The translations under genes and the position numbers were made by a program. The notes beneath the pieces were generated by a model. It was not told the origin of the DNA and did no database searches. It saw nothing but the letters and a program-made list of their open reading frames with translations. DNA of 64,000 bases from CAMLIZ01 sp966212505 (GTDB taxonomy: Bacteria > Pseudomonadota > Gammaproteobacteria > Burkholderiales > Burkholderiaceae_C), in assembly GCA_966212505.1 (NCBI GenBank), contig CBIHRS010000003.1, forward strand, positions 62,001 through 126,000, read 5' to 3'. Shown here in pieces: positions 50,705-58,907 of this stretch; positions within the stretch are counted from its first letter, which is position 1; each line of letters begins with the position of its first letter.

Positions 50705-52653
50705 CGCGCGACCCGGCCTGGCCCGAGAAGCCCGACATCGAGCCGCTGCGCAACACCGTTCCGCCCACGGCCGAGCAGGTCATCGCACTCGAGCGCACCT
50801 GGCGCGACCCGCCGGGCTGGCTCGGCTTCATCAGCGCGATCAACCACAAGACCATCGGCGTGCGCTTCATCGTCAGCGCCTTCGGCTTCTTCGTGGCCGG
50901 CGGACTGCTTGCGGCGCTGATGCGGCTGCAGCTCGCGCGGCCGGAGAACAAGCTGATCGGCCCCGACCTCTACAACCAGCTGTTCACGATGCACGGCACG
51001 ACGATGATGTTCCTGTTCGCCGTGCCGGTGATGCAGGCGGTGTCGGTTTACCTGGTGCCGCTGATGGTGGGCGCGCGCAGCATCGCGTTCCCGCGCATGA
51101 ACGCCTTCGCCTTCTGGATCTACCTGTTCGGCGGGTTGATGCTGTACGTGGCCTTCGCGATGAACATCGGGCCCGACGCGGGCTGGTTCGCCTACGTGCC
51201 GCTTTCCGGTCCCGACTATTCGCCCGGCAAGCGGGTGGACTTCTGGGCGCAGCTGATCACCTTCACCGAGCTGTCGGGCCTGCTGGAGGCGGTGATCCTC
51301 GTCGTCACGGTGTTCAAGCTGCGTGCGCCGGGCATGACGCTGAACCGCATACCGCTGTTCGTCTGGGGCATGCTGGTCACCGCGTTCATGGTGATGTTCG
51401 CGATGCCGTCGGTGATGCTGGCCAGCACGGCGCTGATCATGGACCGCCTCGTCGGCACGCATTTCTACAACCCCGCCGAAGGCGGCGATGCGCTGCTGTG
51501 GCAGCACCTGTTCTGGTTCTTCGGCCACCCCGAGGTCTACATGATCTTCATTCCGGGGCTGGGCTTCATTTCGGCCATCATCCCCACCTTCGCGCGGCGG
51601 CCGATCTTCGGCTATTCGGCGATGGTGCTGGCGCTGATCGCCACCGCGTTCCTGTCGTTCGGGCTGTGGGTGCACCACATGTTCGCGACCAACCTGCCCG
51701 AGCTCGGCAAGAGCTTCTTCACCGCGGTGAGCATGATGATCGCGATCCCGTCGGCGGTGCAGATCTTCTGCTGGATCGCGACGCTGTGGACCGGCAAGCT
51801 CGACCTGAAGACGCCGCTGCTGTTCGTGCTGGCCTTCTTCGTGATCCTCGTGATCGGCGGCCTCACCGGCATCATGCTGGCCTCGGTGCCGCTGGACCTG
51901 CAGGTGCACGACACCTACTTCGTCGTCGCGCACCTGCACTACGTGCTGATCGGCGGCGCGGTGTTCCCGCTCTTCGGCGCGATCTACTACTGGTATCCCA
52001 AGATCACCGGCCGGCTGATGAGCGAGCGGCTGGGGCGCTGGAACTTCTGGCTGTTCTTCGTCGGCTTCAACATCGCCTTCTTCCCGATGCACCTGCTCGG
52101 GCTGATGGGCATGCCGCGGCGCGTGTACACCTACCCGAAGGAGATGGGCTGGGGCGGGCTGAACCTGCTGTCGACCGTGGGGGCGGTGATGGTCGCCTTC
52201 AGCGTGCTGCTGTTCCTCGTCAACGCGTGGCGCAGCCGCACGCACGGCGCGCTGGCCGGCGACAACCCGTGGGGCGCCGGCACGCTCGAATGGGGCACCA
52301 GCTCGCCGCCGCCGGCGGGCAACTTCAACGCGGTGCCGGTGGTCCATGGCCGCGAGCCCTTGTGGGAGCCGCAGCCCGAGCCCACCCACGTGAGCGGCCT
52401 CGCCGCTGACCAGCGCGAGGTGCTGGTGACGACGCTGATGGAAGCCCACCCCGACCATCGCGTGGTGTTTCCCGAGCCCACGCCCTGGCCCTTCATCGGT
52501 GCGGTGGCCACGACGGTGCTGTTCGTCGGCTCGATCTTCACGCCGTGGGCGGTGGTGTGGGGCATGGTGCCGGTGGCGATCGCGCTCACCGCATGGTTCT
52601 GGCCCCGCCGCCGCGAGGCGCAGGCCCATCTCGCGCTGGAGCGCACGCCGTGA
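50701..52653 (+). CDS. Cytochrome c oxidase subunit I (alternative CoxN-like)
   Basis: 650 residues, at least 12 membrane segments, with a long C-terminal extension (about 530-650) ending in two further segments. Heme and CuB ligands are complete: His98, His411 and His413 for hemes; His276, His325 and His326 for CuB; Tyr280 for the cross-link; Glu278 present. However, the K-channel Lys is replaced by Gln354 (S-A-V-Q-I-F-C-W), and the D-channel entry Asp by Ser127 (G-A-R-S-I-A-F-P-R-M-N). This fits alternative oxidases of the CoxMNOP kind more than canonical aa3. Coupled to subunits II and III by ATGA/GTGA overlaps. Confidence 0.92.
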   Translation: MTRDPAWPEKPDIEPLRNTVPPTAEQVIALERTWRDPPGWLGFISAINHKTIGVRFIVSAFGFFVAGGLLAALMRLQLARPENKLIGPDLYNQLFTMHGTTMMFLFAVPVMQAVSVYLVPLMVGARSIAFPRMNAFAFWIYLFGGLMLYVAFAMNIGPDAGWFAYVPLSGPDYSPGKRVDFWAQLITFTELSGLLEAVILVVTVFKLRAPGMTLNRIPLFVWGMLVTAFMVMFAMPSVMLASTALIMDRLVGTHFYNPAEGGDALLWQHLFWFFGHPEVYMIFIPGLGFISAIIPTFARRPIFGYSAMVLALIATAFLSFGLWVHHMFATNLPELGKSFFTAVSMMIAIPSAVQIFCWIATLWTGKLDLKTPLLFVLAFFVILVIGGLTGIMLASVPLDLQVHDTYFVVAHLHYVLIGGAVFPLFGAIYYWYPKITGRLMSERLGRWNFWLFFVGFNIAFFPMHLLGLMGMPRRVYTYPKEMGWGGLNLLSTVGAVMVAFSVLLFLVNAWRSRTHGALAGDNPWGAGTLEWGTSSPPPAGNFNAVPVVHGREPLWEPQPEPTHVSGLAADQREVLVTTLMEAHPDHRVVFPEPTPWPFIGAVATTVLFVGSIFTPWAVVWGMVPVAIALTAWFWPRRREAQAHLALERTP

Positions 52654-53309
52654 AGTTCACCAATGCCGAAGCCATCGAGCGGCGCACCGATGCGCAGTCG
52701 CGCGTGCGGCAGCAGGGCGCCGCGCTGGACGTGAGCGCGATCCCGAGCTTCGGCTTCGGCCACCGCAGCCTGATGTGGTGGGGCACGCAGGGCCTGATCG
52801 CGATCGAGAGCACCGTGTTCGCACTGACGGTGGCCACGTACTTCTACCTGCGCATGCATGCCGACCGCTGGCTGCCCAATGAGGCGCCGCCCGAGCTGCA
52901 GTGGGGCACGCTGAACACCGTGCTGCTGCTGGTGAGCCTGTTGCCGGCCTGGCTGACCAAGCGCCGCGCCGAAGCGCTGGCCCTGCCCGGCATGCGGCTG
53001 TGGGTCACCGTGAGCACGCTGTTCTCGTTCGTGGTGCTGGCCGTGCGGTGGTTCGAGTTCAAGACGCTCAACTGCCTGTGGTACGGCAGCGCCTACGGCT
53101 CGGTGGTGTGGACGCTGCTGGGCCTGCACACGCTGCACCTGATCACCGATGCCTACGACACGCTGGTGCTCAACGTGCTGGTGTTCACCGGCCCGCTGGA
53201 GGGCAAGCGCTTCGTCGATGTGAGCGAGAACGCGCTGTACTGGTACTTCGTCGTGTTCAGCTGGCTGCCGATCTATGCGGTGCTGTACTGGGCACCGAGG
53301 GGAGGCTAG
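52650..53309 (+). CDS. Cytochrome c oxidase subunit III
   Basis: 219 residues, GTG start at 52650 overlapping the subunit I stop. Five membrane segments, with the E-S-T-V-F-A-L-T-V-A-T-Y-F-Y-L-R and H-T-L-H-L-I-T-D-A-Y motifs of short-form subunit III. The Y-W-Y-F-V-V-F-S-W-L-P-I-Y tail is typical. Shorter than mitochondrial-type subunit III, as in CoxO-like proteins. Confidence 0.88.
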   Translation: MKFTNAEAIERRTDAQSRVRQQGAALDVSAIPSFGFGHRSLMWWGTQGLIAIESTVFALTVATYFYLRMHADRWLPNEAPPELQWGTLNTVLLLVSLLPAWLTKRRAEALALPGMRLWVTVSTLFSFVVLAVRWFEFKTLNCLWYGSAYGSVVWTLLGLHTLHLITDAYDTLVLNVLVFTGPLEGKRFVDVSENALYWYFVVFSWLPIYAVLYWAPRGG

Positions 53310-53311
53310 CC

Positions 53312-53656
53312 ATGTGGGTCTGGCCTGCATTGCTGATCGCGCCGATGCTGGCGCTGGGCGAGCTGTCGGCGGTGTTCGCGCTGGCCACGCCGCTGTGCCA
53401 GCGCCAGGCGGGCGAATGGCTGCATGCGGTGTCGCTGCTGTTCATCGCGCTGGCGGCGCTGCTCACCTGGCTGTCGTGGCGCGAGGCGCGGCGGCAGAAG
53501 CAGGCGCATGGCGGCACGATCCCGACCGACACCGACCGGCATGGCCCGCAGCGCCTGTTCCTCGCGCGCGTGGCCACATGGTCGGGCGCGTTGTCGATGC
53601 TCGTGCTGATCGGTCTGTGGATTCCGGTGTGGGGCCTGTCGCCGTGCTGGTCGTGA
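53312..53656 (+). CDS. Small membrane protein of the oxidase operon
   Basis: 114 residues, three hydrophobic segments (about 4-26, 38-58, 88-108) with a basic cytoplasmic loop (W-R-E-A-R-R-Q-K-Q-A-H). GGAGG precedes the ATG. Position suggests a CoxP/subunit IV-like accessory; no recognisable motif. Overlaps ctaG by four bases (GTGA). Confidence 0.7.
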   Translation: MWVWPALLIAPMLALGELSAVFALATPLCQRQAGEWLHAVSLLFIALAALLTWLSWREARRQKQAHGGTIPTDTDRHGPQRLFLARVATWSGALSMLVLIGLWIPVWGLSPCWS

Positions 53657-54546
53657 GGCGTTTCGCGGTGGCCGGGCTGATGTGGCCGGCGCTGCCGTGT
53701 GTGGCGCATCCGGCCGATGCGCCGGCGGCCGCATGGTCGCTGCCGTGGAGCTTCGAGCCGTGGGTGATCGGCTGCCTGGTGCTCAGTGCCGCGGGCTATG
53801 CCCTGGGCCTGTGGCGCCTGTGGCGCGAAGCGGGCGTGGGCCGCGGTGTCTCGGTGGGGCAGGCGCTGGCCTTTGTCGCCGGTTGGTTGTCGCTGGTGAT
53901 CGCGCTGGTGTCGCCGCTCGATCCGCTGGGCGTGCGGCTGTTCTCGGCACACATGCTGCAGCACGAGCTGCTGATGGTGGTGGCCGCGCCGCTGATGTGC
54001 CTGAGCCGGCCGCTCGTGCTGTGGACCTGGGCGATGCCGATGGGCTGGCGCCGGCGCGTCGGCGGCTGGACGAAGCGGCCCGTCTGGTCGGCGTTCTGGC
54101 GCGGATTGACTGCACCGCTCAGCACCTGGGCGCTGCATGCGGTGGCCTTGTGGGGGTGGCACGTGCCGCTGCTGTTCGAGGCCGCGCTGCATGGCGAGGG
54201 CATCCACACGCTGCAGCACGTGAGCTTTCTCGGCACCGCGCTGCTGTTCTGGTGGTCGGCGCTGAAGCCGGCCTCGCGTAGCTCGCAGGGCAGCGCGATG
54301 CTCTACCTCTTCACGACGATGATCCACACCGGCGCGCTGGGCGCGCTGCTCACGCTGTCGCCAATGCTGTGGTACCCGAGCTACCAGCCCACGGCCGGCG
54401 CACTCGGCCTCGACCCGCTGGAAGACCAGCAGCTCGGTGGCCTCGTGATGTGGGTGCCGGCGGGGCTGGCCTACGTGGTGGCGGGGCTGGCGCTGGCGGC
54501 GCGGTGGATCGGGCTGGGAAGGGCAGCGCGCACCGTGCGCGCCTGA
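53653..54546 (+). CDS. ctaG: CtaG-family (Caa3-type) oxidase assembly protein
   Basis: 297 residues from GTG 53653, which overlaps the previous stop. Signal-like N terminus, then about seven membrane segments with H-M-L-Q-H-E-L-L-M-V-V-A-A-P-L, T-L-Q-H-V-S-F-L-G and M-I-H-T-G-A-L-G-A-L-L motifs whose His residues may bind copper. This is the caa3_CtaG family needed for B. subtilis caa3 oxidase, not the Cox11-type CtaG. Its last 76 bases overlap the 3' end of the convergent QueA-like gene. Confidence 0.87.
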   Translation: MRRFAVAGLMWPALPCVAHPADAPAAAWSLPWSFEPWVIGCLVLSAAGYALGLWRLWREAGVGRGVSVGQALAFVAGWLSLVIALVSPLDPLGVRLFSAHMLQHELLMVVAAPLMCLSRPLVLWTWAMPMGWRRRVGGWTKRPVWSAFWRGLTAPLSTWALHAVALWGWHVPLLFEAALHGEGIHTLQHVSFLGTALLFWWSALKPASRSSQGSAMLYLFTTMIHTGALGALLTLSPMLWYPSYQPTAGALGLDPLEDQQLGGLVMWVPAGLAYVVAGLALAARWIGLGRAARTVRA

Positions 54547-55601
54547 CGCCACGTCTTCATCGAGATCCGCTGCTCGATCCACACCGAGTCGCCGAACTCG
54601 TGCGTGCGGTAGCGGTGCTGCTCCAGCGCTTCGTCGGCGCGCAGCAGTGCGGCATCGTCGGTGAAGGCGCGCAGCAGCTCGTAGTGGCTGGTGCCCGGCT
54701 CGTGCGTGCCGGAGAGCAGCACGTCGACCACGCGCAGCGGCGTCGTCGGGCCGATCTTCTGCGTGGCGATGCCTTCGCCAGCGGGCACGATGCCGCCATG
54801 CAGCGAGGCGGCATGCTCCAGCGCGCGGACCACCGTGGTGCCGATCGCGACGACGCGGCCGCCCTCGGCACGGGTCTGCGCGATCGCCTCCGCGGTCACG
54901 GCGGGGATGAAGTACGGCTCGTCGAACGGCAGCCTGGCATCGAGCGCCGGATCGCCTGTCGACGACAGGCCGGCCGCATGCGTCAGCGTCGCGAAGCGGG
55001 CGCTGCGCTCGCGCAGTGCCCGCAGGCCCTGCCATTCGAGTGCGAAGCCGGCCGACGGCGCCTCGAAGGCCACCGGCGCGCCGGCGATCGAGGTCCACAC
55101 ATCCCACAGCTTCAGCGGCGGGTCCATGTGGGCGTACTGCACCGGCTTGCCATGGCGAGCGAGGCCGGCCCAGATGCCGTCGGCCGTGCCGTGGAAGTGC
55201 AGGCCGATCAGGCGCGGATGGCCGAGCAGGCCGGTCACGGTGGCGTAGAGCGTGCCGAGCGCGAGCAGGTCGCCTTCGCGCAGCGCGGGCGGTGCCGGCC
55301 GGTCTTCGGTGCGCTGGCGGTGGTCGCCTTCGCCGAAGACGATGGCGCTGAAGTCGTGCACGTCGTCCACCGCGAGCGAGCGGCGGCCGGCGAGGCGCAC
55401 TTCGACGGACTGGCCGCTGCGCAGGTGCGTGCCGCGCAGGCTGGCCGGCAGCGTGGCCGCATCGTTGGCGATCACGAGGTCGCCGGGGCGCAGCAGCTCG
55501 ACGAATCGATGGCGCGGCAGGTGCTGCAGCTCGCCGCGCGCATCGAGCGCGAGCAGGCGGGCGTCGGCGGGGCGTTGGATCGGGCGGTCGGCAGCTTTCA
55601 T
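54471..55601 (-). CDS. QueA-like S-adenosylmethionine:tRNA ribosyltransferase-isomerase homologue
   Basis: 376 residues. Family landmarks: R-P-A-D-A-R-L-L near the start, F-V-E-L-L-R-P-G-D-L-V-I-A-N-D-A-A-T-L-P-A-S-L, F-D-E-P-Y-F-I-P, V-V-A-I-G-T-T-V-V-R-A-L-E and H-E-P-G-T-S-H-Y-E-L-L. QueA builds epoxyqueuosine in tRNA. This copy is diverged, has no tgt, secDF or yajC beside it, and is coupled by a four-base overlap to an SDR gene, so it may act on another substrate. The C-terminal 20 residues (S-P-I-H-R-A-A-S-A-S) run antisense into ctaG and may be extra. Confidence 0.8.
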   Translation of the reverse strand: MKAADRPIQRPADARLLALDARGELQHLPRHRFVELLRPGDLVIANDAATLPASLRGTHLRSGQSVEVRLAGRRSLAVDDVHDFSAIVFGEGDHRQRTEDRPAPPALREGDLLALGTLYATVTGLLGHPRLIGLHFHGTADGIWAGLARHGKPVQYAHMDPPLKLWDVWTSIAGAPVAFEAPSAGFALEWQGLRALRERSARFATLTHAAGLSSTGDPALDARLPFDEPYFIPAVTAEAIAQTRAEGGRVVAIGTTVVRALEHAASLHGGIVPAGEGIATQKIGPTTPLRVVDVLLSGTHEPGTSHYELLRAFTDDAALLRADEALEQHRYRTHEFGDSVWIEQRISMKTWRQARTVRAALPSPIHRAASASPATT

Positions 55602-56311
55602 CGTGCGACTCCTGTCGGCAGGGCGGCCGCGATCACGTCGATCAACTCGCGTGCGGCGGCCTCGGGGCGTTTCAAAGTGGCGCGGTCGGCATCGGGCACG
55701 GCCAGCGCATGCAGCGGCGTGTCCATGTCGCCCGGGTCGACGCTCAGCACGCGCACGCCTTCGCCCTGCAACTCTTCGTGCCAGATGCGGCTCAGGTGGT
55801 GCAGCGCGGCCTTGCTGGCGCTGTAGGCGCCCCAGGTCGGGTAGGGGTTGATCGCGGCGTCGCTCGACACGTTGAGTACCACCGCGCCGCGGCCTTCGCG
55901 TGCCGAGGCCGACAGCGCCCCCAGCAGCGCCTTCGTGAGCCTGAAGGGCCCGAGCAGGTTGGTGGCCAGCGCGAGCTCCAGCTCCTCGCACTCGGTGTCG
56001 GCCAGCAGCTTCAGCGGCGCCGCGCCGAGGCTGGAGGCGTTGTTCACCAGCACGTCGAGGCCGCCGAGCCGGCCGCTGATCTGCAAGGCGATGCGGTGGA
56101 TCTGCTCTTTGTCGGCCACGTCGCCGACGATGCCGTGGCTGCCTGGCAGGAGGCGCATCACGCGGGCCACCGCTGCTTCATGCCGCGCGACGAAGGCCAC
56201 GTGCGCACCACGGGCATGCCACGCCTGTGCGAGGGCGAGGCCCAGCCCCGAGGTGCCGCCGGTGATGGCCACGCGCAGCGGCGTGGCGCTTGGGTATGCT
56301 GCGTTGCTCAT
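55598..56311 (-). CDS. Short-chain dehydrogenase/reductase
   Basis: 237 residues. NAD(P)-binding G-G-T-S-G-L-G at 18-24, N-N-A-S in the core, catalytic Ser in N-V-S-S-D-A and Tyr/Lys in Y-S-A-S-K. The A-R-H loop after the second strand hints at NADP preference. Forms an operon with the QueA-like gene and is divergent from an XRE-cupin regulator, which likely controls both. Substrate unknown. Confidence 0.87.
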   Translation of the reverse strand: MSNAAYPSATPLRVAITGGTSGLGLALAQAWHARGAHVAFVARHEAAVARVMRLLPGSHGIVGDVADKEQIHRIALQISGRLGGLDVLVNNASSLGAAPLKLLADTECEELELALATNLLGPFRLTKALLGALSASAREGRGAVVLNVSSDAAINPYPTWGAYSASKAALHHLSRIWHEELQGEGVRVLSVDPGDMDTPLHALAVPDADRATLKRPEAAARELIDVIAAALPTGVAR

Positions 56312-56384
56312 GTGATGCTGCTCCAGTCGTTGGATCGATGGCTTGCAGCTTAGGAACCGGCGGACGATGCGGCGAGCGGCTTGT

Positions 56385-56396
56385 CCAACCGGTTGG
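56385..56396. promoter_or_regulatory. Palindromic operator between SDR and XRE-cupin genes
   Basis: A perfect 12-bp palindrome CCAACCGGTTGG sits 25 bp before the regulator's start codon and 74 bp from the SDR start. It is a likely binding site for the XRE-cupin regulator. Confidence 0.55.
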
Positions 56397-56421
56397 CAGA
56401 ACGTCAGGAGAGCAGACCGGC

Positions 56422-57027
56422 ATGACGGACAAGACCGAGGGCCAGGCAGACGGCAACGGCGCGGAGGCCGAGCGCGTCGGCGCGCACCTGGCGCGCAACC
56501 TCACCAGCCTGCGCCATGCGCGCAAGCTCACGCAGGACGCGCTGGCCGCCGCGGCCGGCGTGCCGCGCTCGACCATCGCCAACCTCGAGTCGGGCGACGC
56601 CAACCCGTCGCTCGCGGTGCTGGTCAAGGTGGCCGGTGCGCTGCACGTGCCGATCGACGAGCTGCTGGCCGCGCCGCGCGCCAAGGTGCGGCGCTGGCCG
56701 GCCGACGACGTGGGCGTGCAGCACCGCGGCCGCGGCGTGACCGAGCGACCGCTGGTGCCCGAGCCGGTGCCCGACCAGATGTGCACGCTGATGGACTTCG
56801 CGCCCGCGGCGGTGATGGGCGGCACGCCGCACCTGCCGGGCACGCGCGAGTTCTTCACCTGCCTCGAGGGCAGGGTGAATCTCTTCGTGGCGGGGGACCG
56901 CTATGAGCTCGGTGCCGGCGATGTGCTGGCGTTTCCCGGCAACCTGCCGCATTCGTACCAGAACCCCGATGCCACCACGGCGGCGCGCGGCGTGTCGCTG
57001 GTGATCCTGGCCAAGGCCGGCGTCTGA
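56422..57027 (+). CDS. XRE-cupin transcriptional regulator
   Basis: 201 residues; AGGAG lies ten bases before ATG 56422. Helix-turn-helix at about 25-80 (R-K-L-T-Q-D-A-L-A-A-A-A-G-V-P-R-S-T-I-A-N-L-E), followed by a C-terminal cupin (E-F-F-T-C-L-E-G, L-G-A-G-D-V-L-A-F-P-G-N-L-P-H-S-Y). Such HipB/PuuR-like fusions sense small ligands. Divergent from the SDR/QueA-like pair, with a palindrome between. Confidence 0.9.
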   Translation: MTDKTEGQADGNGAEAERVGAHLARNLTSLRHARKLTQDALAAAAGVPRSTIANLESGDANPSLAVLVKVAGALHVPIDELLAAPRAKVRRWPADDVGVQHRGRGVTERPLVPEPVPDQMCTLMDFAPAAVMGGTPHLPGTREFFTCLEGRVNLFVAGDRYELGAGDVLAFPGNLPHSYQNPDATTAARGVSLVILAKAGV

Positions 57028-57107
57028 GATGTCGGCCCCCACGTCGCTTCGCTCCTGCCCCCCGAGGGGGTGCTCAGCCGGCTTGAGGCGGCTCGGCGCC
57101 GGCTGAG
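57028..57107 (+). repeat. Dispersed GC-rich intergenic repeat, copy B
   Basis: About 80 bp, nearly identical to copy C at 59737: GTCGGCCCCCACGTCGCTTC, then CTGCCCCCCGAGGGGG, then CTTGAGGCGGCTCGGCGCC. It can fold into CCCCC/GGGGG and AGCCG/CGGCT stems. It starts directly after the XRE-cupin stop codon and may act as a terminator. Confidence 0.85.
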
Positions 57108-57118
57108 GCGCCTGCGGG

Positions 57119-57964
57119 CTATGGCCGCAAAGCCTTCACCGACCAGCAGGCGGCCGTGAAGCGCACCTCGCCGCCCTGCACGAAGGGCTCGAAGGCCGCG
57201 CGCACCGCGCCGCCCACGCGGTCACGCGTGGCATCGTCGGCCTTCTGCAGCACCTGGCCCACGGGCCCCATCCAGCGGATGTAGTTCGGCAGCTCCTGCG
57301 TCGGCATCGTGCAGGTGAAGTCGACCGGCTCGATCTCGATGCCGGTCCAGCCGCTGTCGCGCAGGATCGTGGCGACGCGCTCGCGATCAGCGAAAGCGAA
57401 CTGCCCTGGGGCGCCGGGCCGGCGGGTCGGCAGCTCGGGCAGCAGCGGCGCGGCGGCGCGCTCGGCGGTGGTCATGAACGGGTTCTCGTCGGCGCTGCGC
57501 CAGGCGGTGAAGTGAAGCCGCGCGCCGGGGCGTGCGGCCCGCCACAGGTTGGTGAAGGCGGCCACCGGGTCATCGAAGAACATCACGCCGAAGCGCGAGA
57601 TCAGCGTGTGGAAGGTGGCGGGTTCGAAGCCATGCAACTGAGCGTCGGCCGCGATGAAGCTGACCGGCAGCTGCTCGCGTGCCGCGCGGTCACGTGCCAT
57701 CTCGATCATCGGGCCCGAGATGTCCAGGCCCACGCAGCGGGCCTGCGGCCCCAGGCGGCGCGCTGCGGCCAGCGTGGTGCTGCCGGTGCCGCAGCCGATG
57801 TCGAGCAGCGCGCCCGGGTGCGTGCTGGTCAGCGAATCGATCAGCAGCTGCTCCATCGGCTCGAACATCTGGTCCATCACCTGCTGCGTCTCGACCCAGG
57901 CGCGGGCGCCTGTGCCGTTCCACAGGGCCGATTGTTCGCGGTTGGTTTCGGGAGTGGTGTTCAT
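57119..57964 (-). CDS. SAM-dependent methyltransferase (class I)
   Basis: 281 residues from ATG 57964. SAM-binding motif L-L-D-I-G-C-G-T-G-S-T-T at about 73-84, acidic second strand G-L-D-I-S-G-P-M, A-A-D-A-Q in motif II, and R-F-G-V-M-F-F-D-D-P typical of UbiE/arsenite-type methyltransferases. Substrate unknown. Divergent from a MerR regulator with a 20-bp palindrome in the 86-bp gap, so it is probably the regulator's target. Confidence 0.87.
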   Translation of the reverse strand: MNTTPETNREQSALWNGTGARAWVETQQVMDQMFEPMEQLLIDSLTSTHPGALLDIGCGTGSTTLAAARRLGPQARCVGLDISGPMIEMARDRAAREQLPVSFIAADAQLHGFEPATFHTLISRFGVMFFDDPVAAFTNLWRAARPGARLHFTAWRSADENPFMTTAERAAAPLLPELPTRRPGAPGQFAFADRERVATILRDSGWTGIEIEPVDFTCTMPTQELPNYIRWMGPVGQVLQKADDATRDRVGGAVRAAFEPFVQGGEVRFTAACWSVKALRP

Positions 57965-58014
57965 TGCGTTGGTCCTTCCTGCTTGCGTTGGCGATGCGTG
58001 GATGGCACTCTGCC

Positions 58015-58034
58015 ACTTCAAGTCGACTTGAAGT
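58015..58034. promoter_or_regulatory. MerR/SoxR-like 20-bp palindromic operator
   Basis: A perfect palindrome ACTTCAAG-TCGA-CTTGAAGT, similar in size and shape to the SoxR box, lies 16 bp before merR-type ATG 58051 and 50 bp before the methyltransferase start. Confidence 0.75.
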
Positions 58035-58050
58035 CAAGAGGTGGATCGGA

Positions 58051-58473
58051 ATGGACATCGCCGAAGTGGCCAGGCGCTCGGGCGTGCCGGCCTCGACGCT
58101 GCGCTACTACGAGGAGAAGGGGCTGATCGCCTCGACCGGCCGCCAGGGGCTGCGGCGCCTGTTCGATGCCGGTGTGCTGGAGCGCCTGGCGCTGATCGCG
58201 CTCGGGCGCGCGGCGGGCTTCTCGCTCGACGACATCGCGCGCATGTTCGGTGCCGAAGGCGGGCCGCGCGTCGACCGCCAGATGCTGCTGGCCAAGGCCG
58301 ACGAGCTCGACCGCACCATCCACGAGCTCAGCACCATGCGCGACGGCCTGCGCCATGCGGCGGCCTGCCGCGCGCCAGATCACCTGCAATGCCCCACGTT
58401 CCGCCGCATCGTGCGGGCGGCGGCGGTGGGCGCCATCGGCCCGCGCCGGCGCACCCGCCCGCCCAAGACGTAA
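58051..58473 (+). CDS. MerR-family regulator
   Basis: 140 residues. N-terminal winged helix M-D-I-A-E-V-A-R-R-S-G-V-P-A-S-T-L-R-Y-Y with E-E-K-G-L-I, then the dimerisation helix (A-K-A-D-E-L-D-R-T-I-H-E-L). Two Cys (C-R-A-P-D-H-L-Q-C) at the end of the helix could sense metal or oxidants, but the SoxR iron-sulfur Cys cluster is absent. Likely controls the divergent methyltransferase and itself through the palindrome. Confidence 0.9.
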   Translation: MDIAEVARRSGVPASTLRYYEEKGLIASTGRQGLRRLFDAGVLERLALIALGRAAGFSLDDIARMFGAEGGPRVDRQMLLAKADELDRTIHELSTMRDGLRHAAACRAPDHLQCPTFRRIVRAAAVGAIGPRRRTRPPKT

Positions 58474-58637
58474 CGGGTGTAGCGCGCTCCCTGCAAGCGA
58501 GTCAGGCGGCCCTGACAACGCGCAGCGGCATTCTGGAATTGGCGCATCGAGCAGCGATCTCCACCATGACGCCTGAGCCCTGCGCACACGGGTGTGTGCA
58601 GCAGGTTCCGGGTATCGCAGTGACTAAGGAGATGGCT

Positions 58638-58907
58638 ATGAACTTGATCATTTGGCTCGTCGTGGGTGGCATCGTCGGCTGGATCGCCAGCCTCATCATG
58701 CGCACCGATGCGCAGCAGGGCATCGTGCTGAACATCGTCGTCGGCGTGATCGGCGCGCTGCTCGGCGGCTGGCTGCTGGCGCCGATGCTGGGCACCGGCA
58801 CGATCAACAGCAATGACTTCAGCGTCGCAGGATTGCTGGTCTCGCTGCTGGGCGCGGTGATATTGCTCGCGATCGTCAACCTCGTCCGCCGCGGCACCGT
58901 ACGCTGA
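58638..58907 (+). CDS. GlsB/YeaQ/YmgE-family small membrane protein
   Basis: 89 residues, three membrane segments, with W-L-V-V-G-G-I-V-G-W-I-A-S and the N-I-V-V-G-V-I-G-A-L-L-G-G-W-L block of the family (transglycosylase-associated proteins, often stress-induced). ATG 58638 is preferred because AAGGAG lies six bases upstream; an ATG two codons earlier overlaps that site. The stop overlaps the next start (TGATG). The 164 bp upstream hold no visible gene. Confidence 0.88.
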   Translation: MNLIIWLVVGGIVGWIASLIMRTDAQQGIVLNIVVGVIGALLGGWLLAPMLGTGTINSNDFSVAGLLVSLLGAVILLAIVNLVRRGTVR

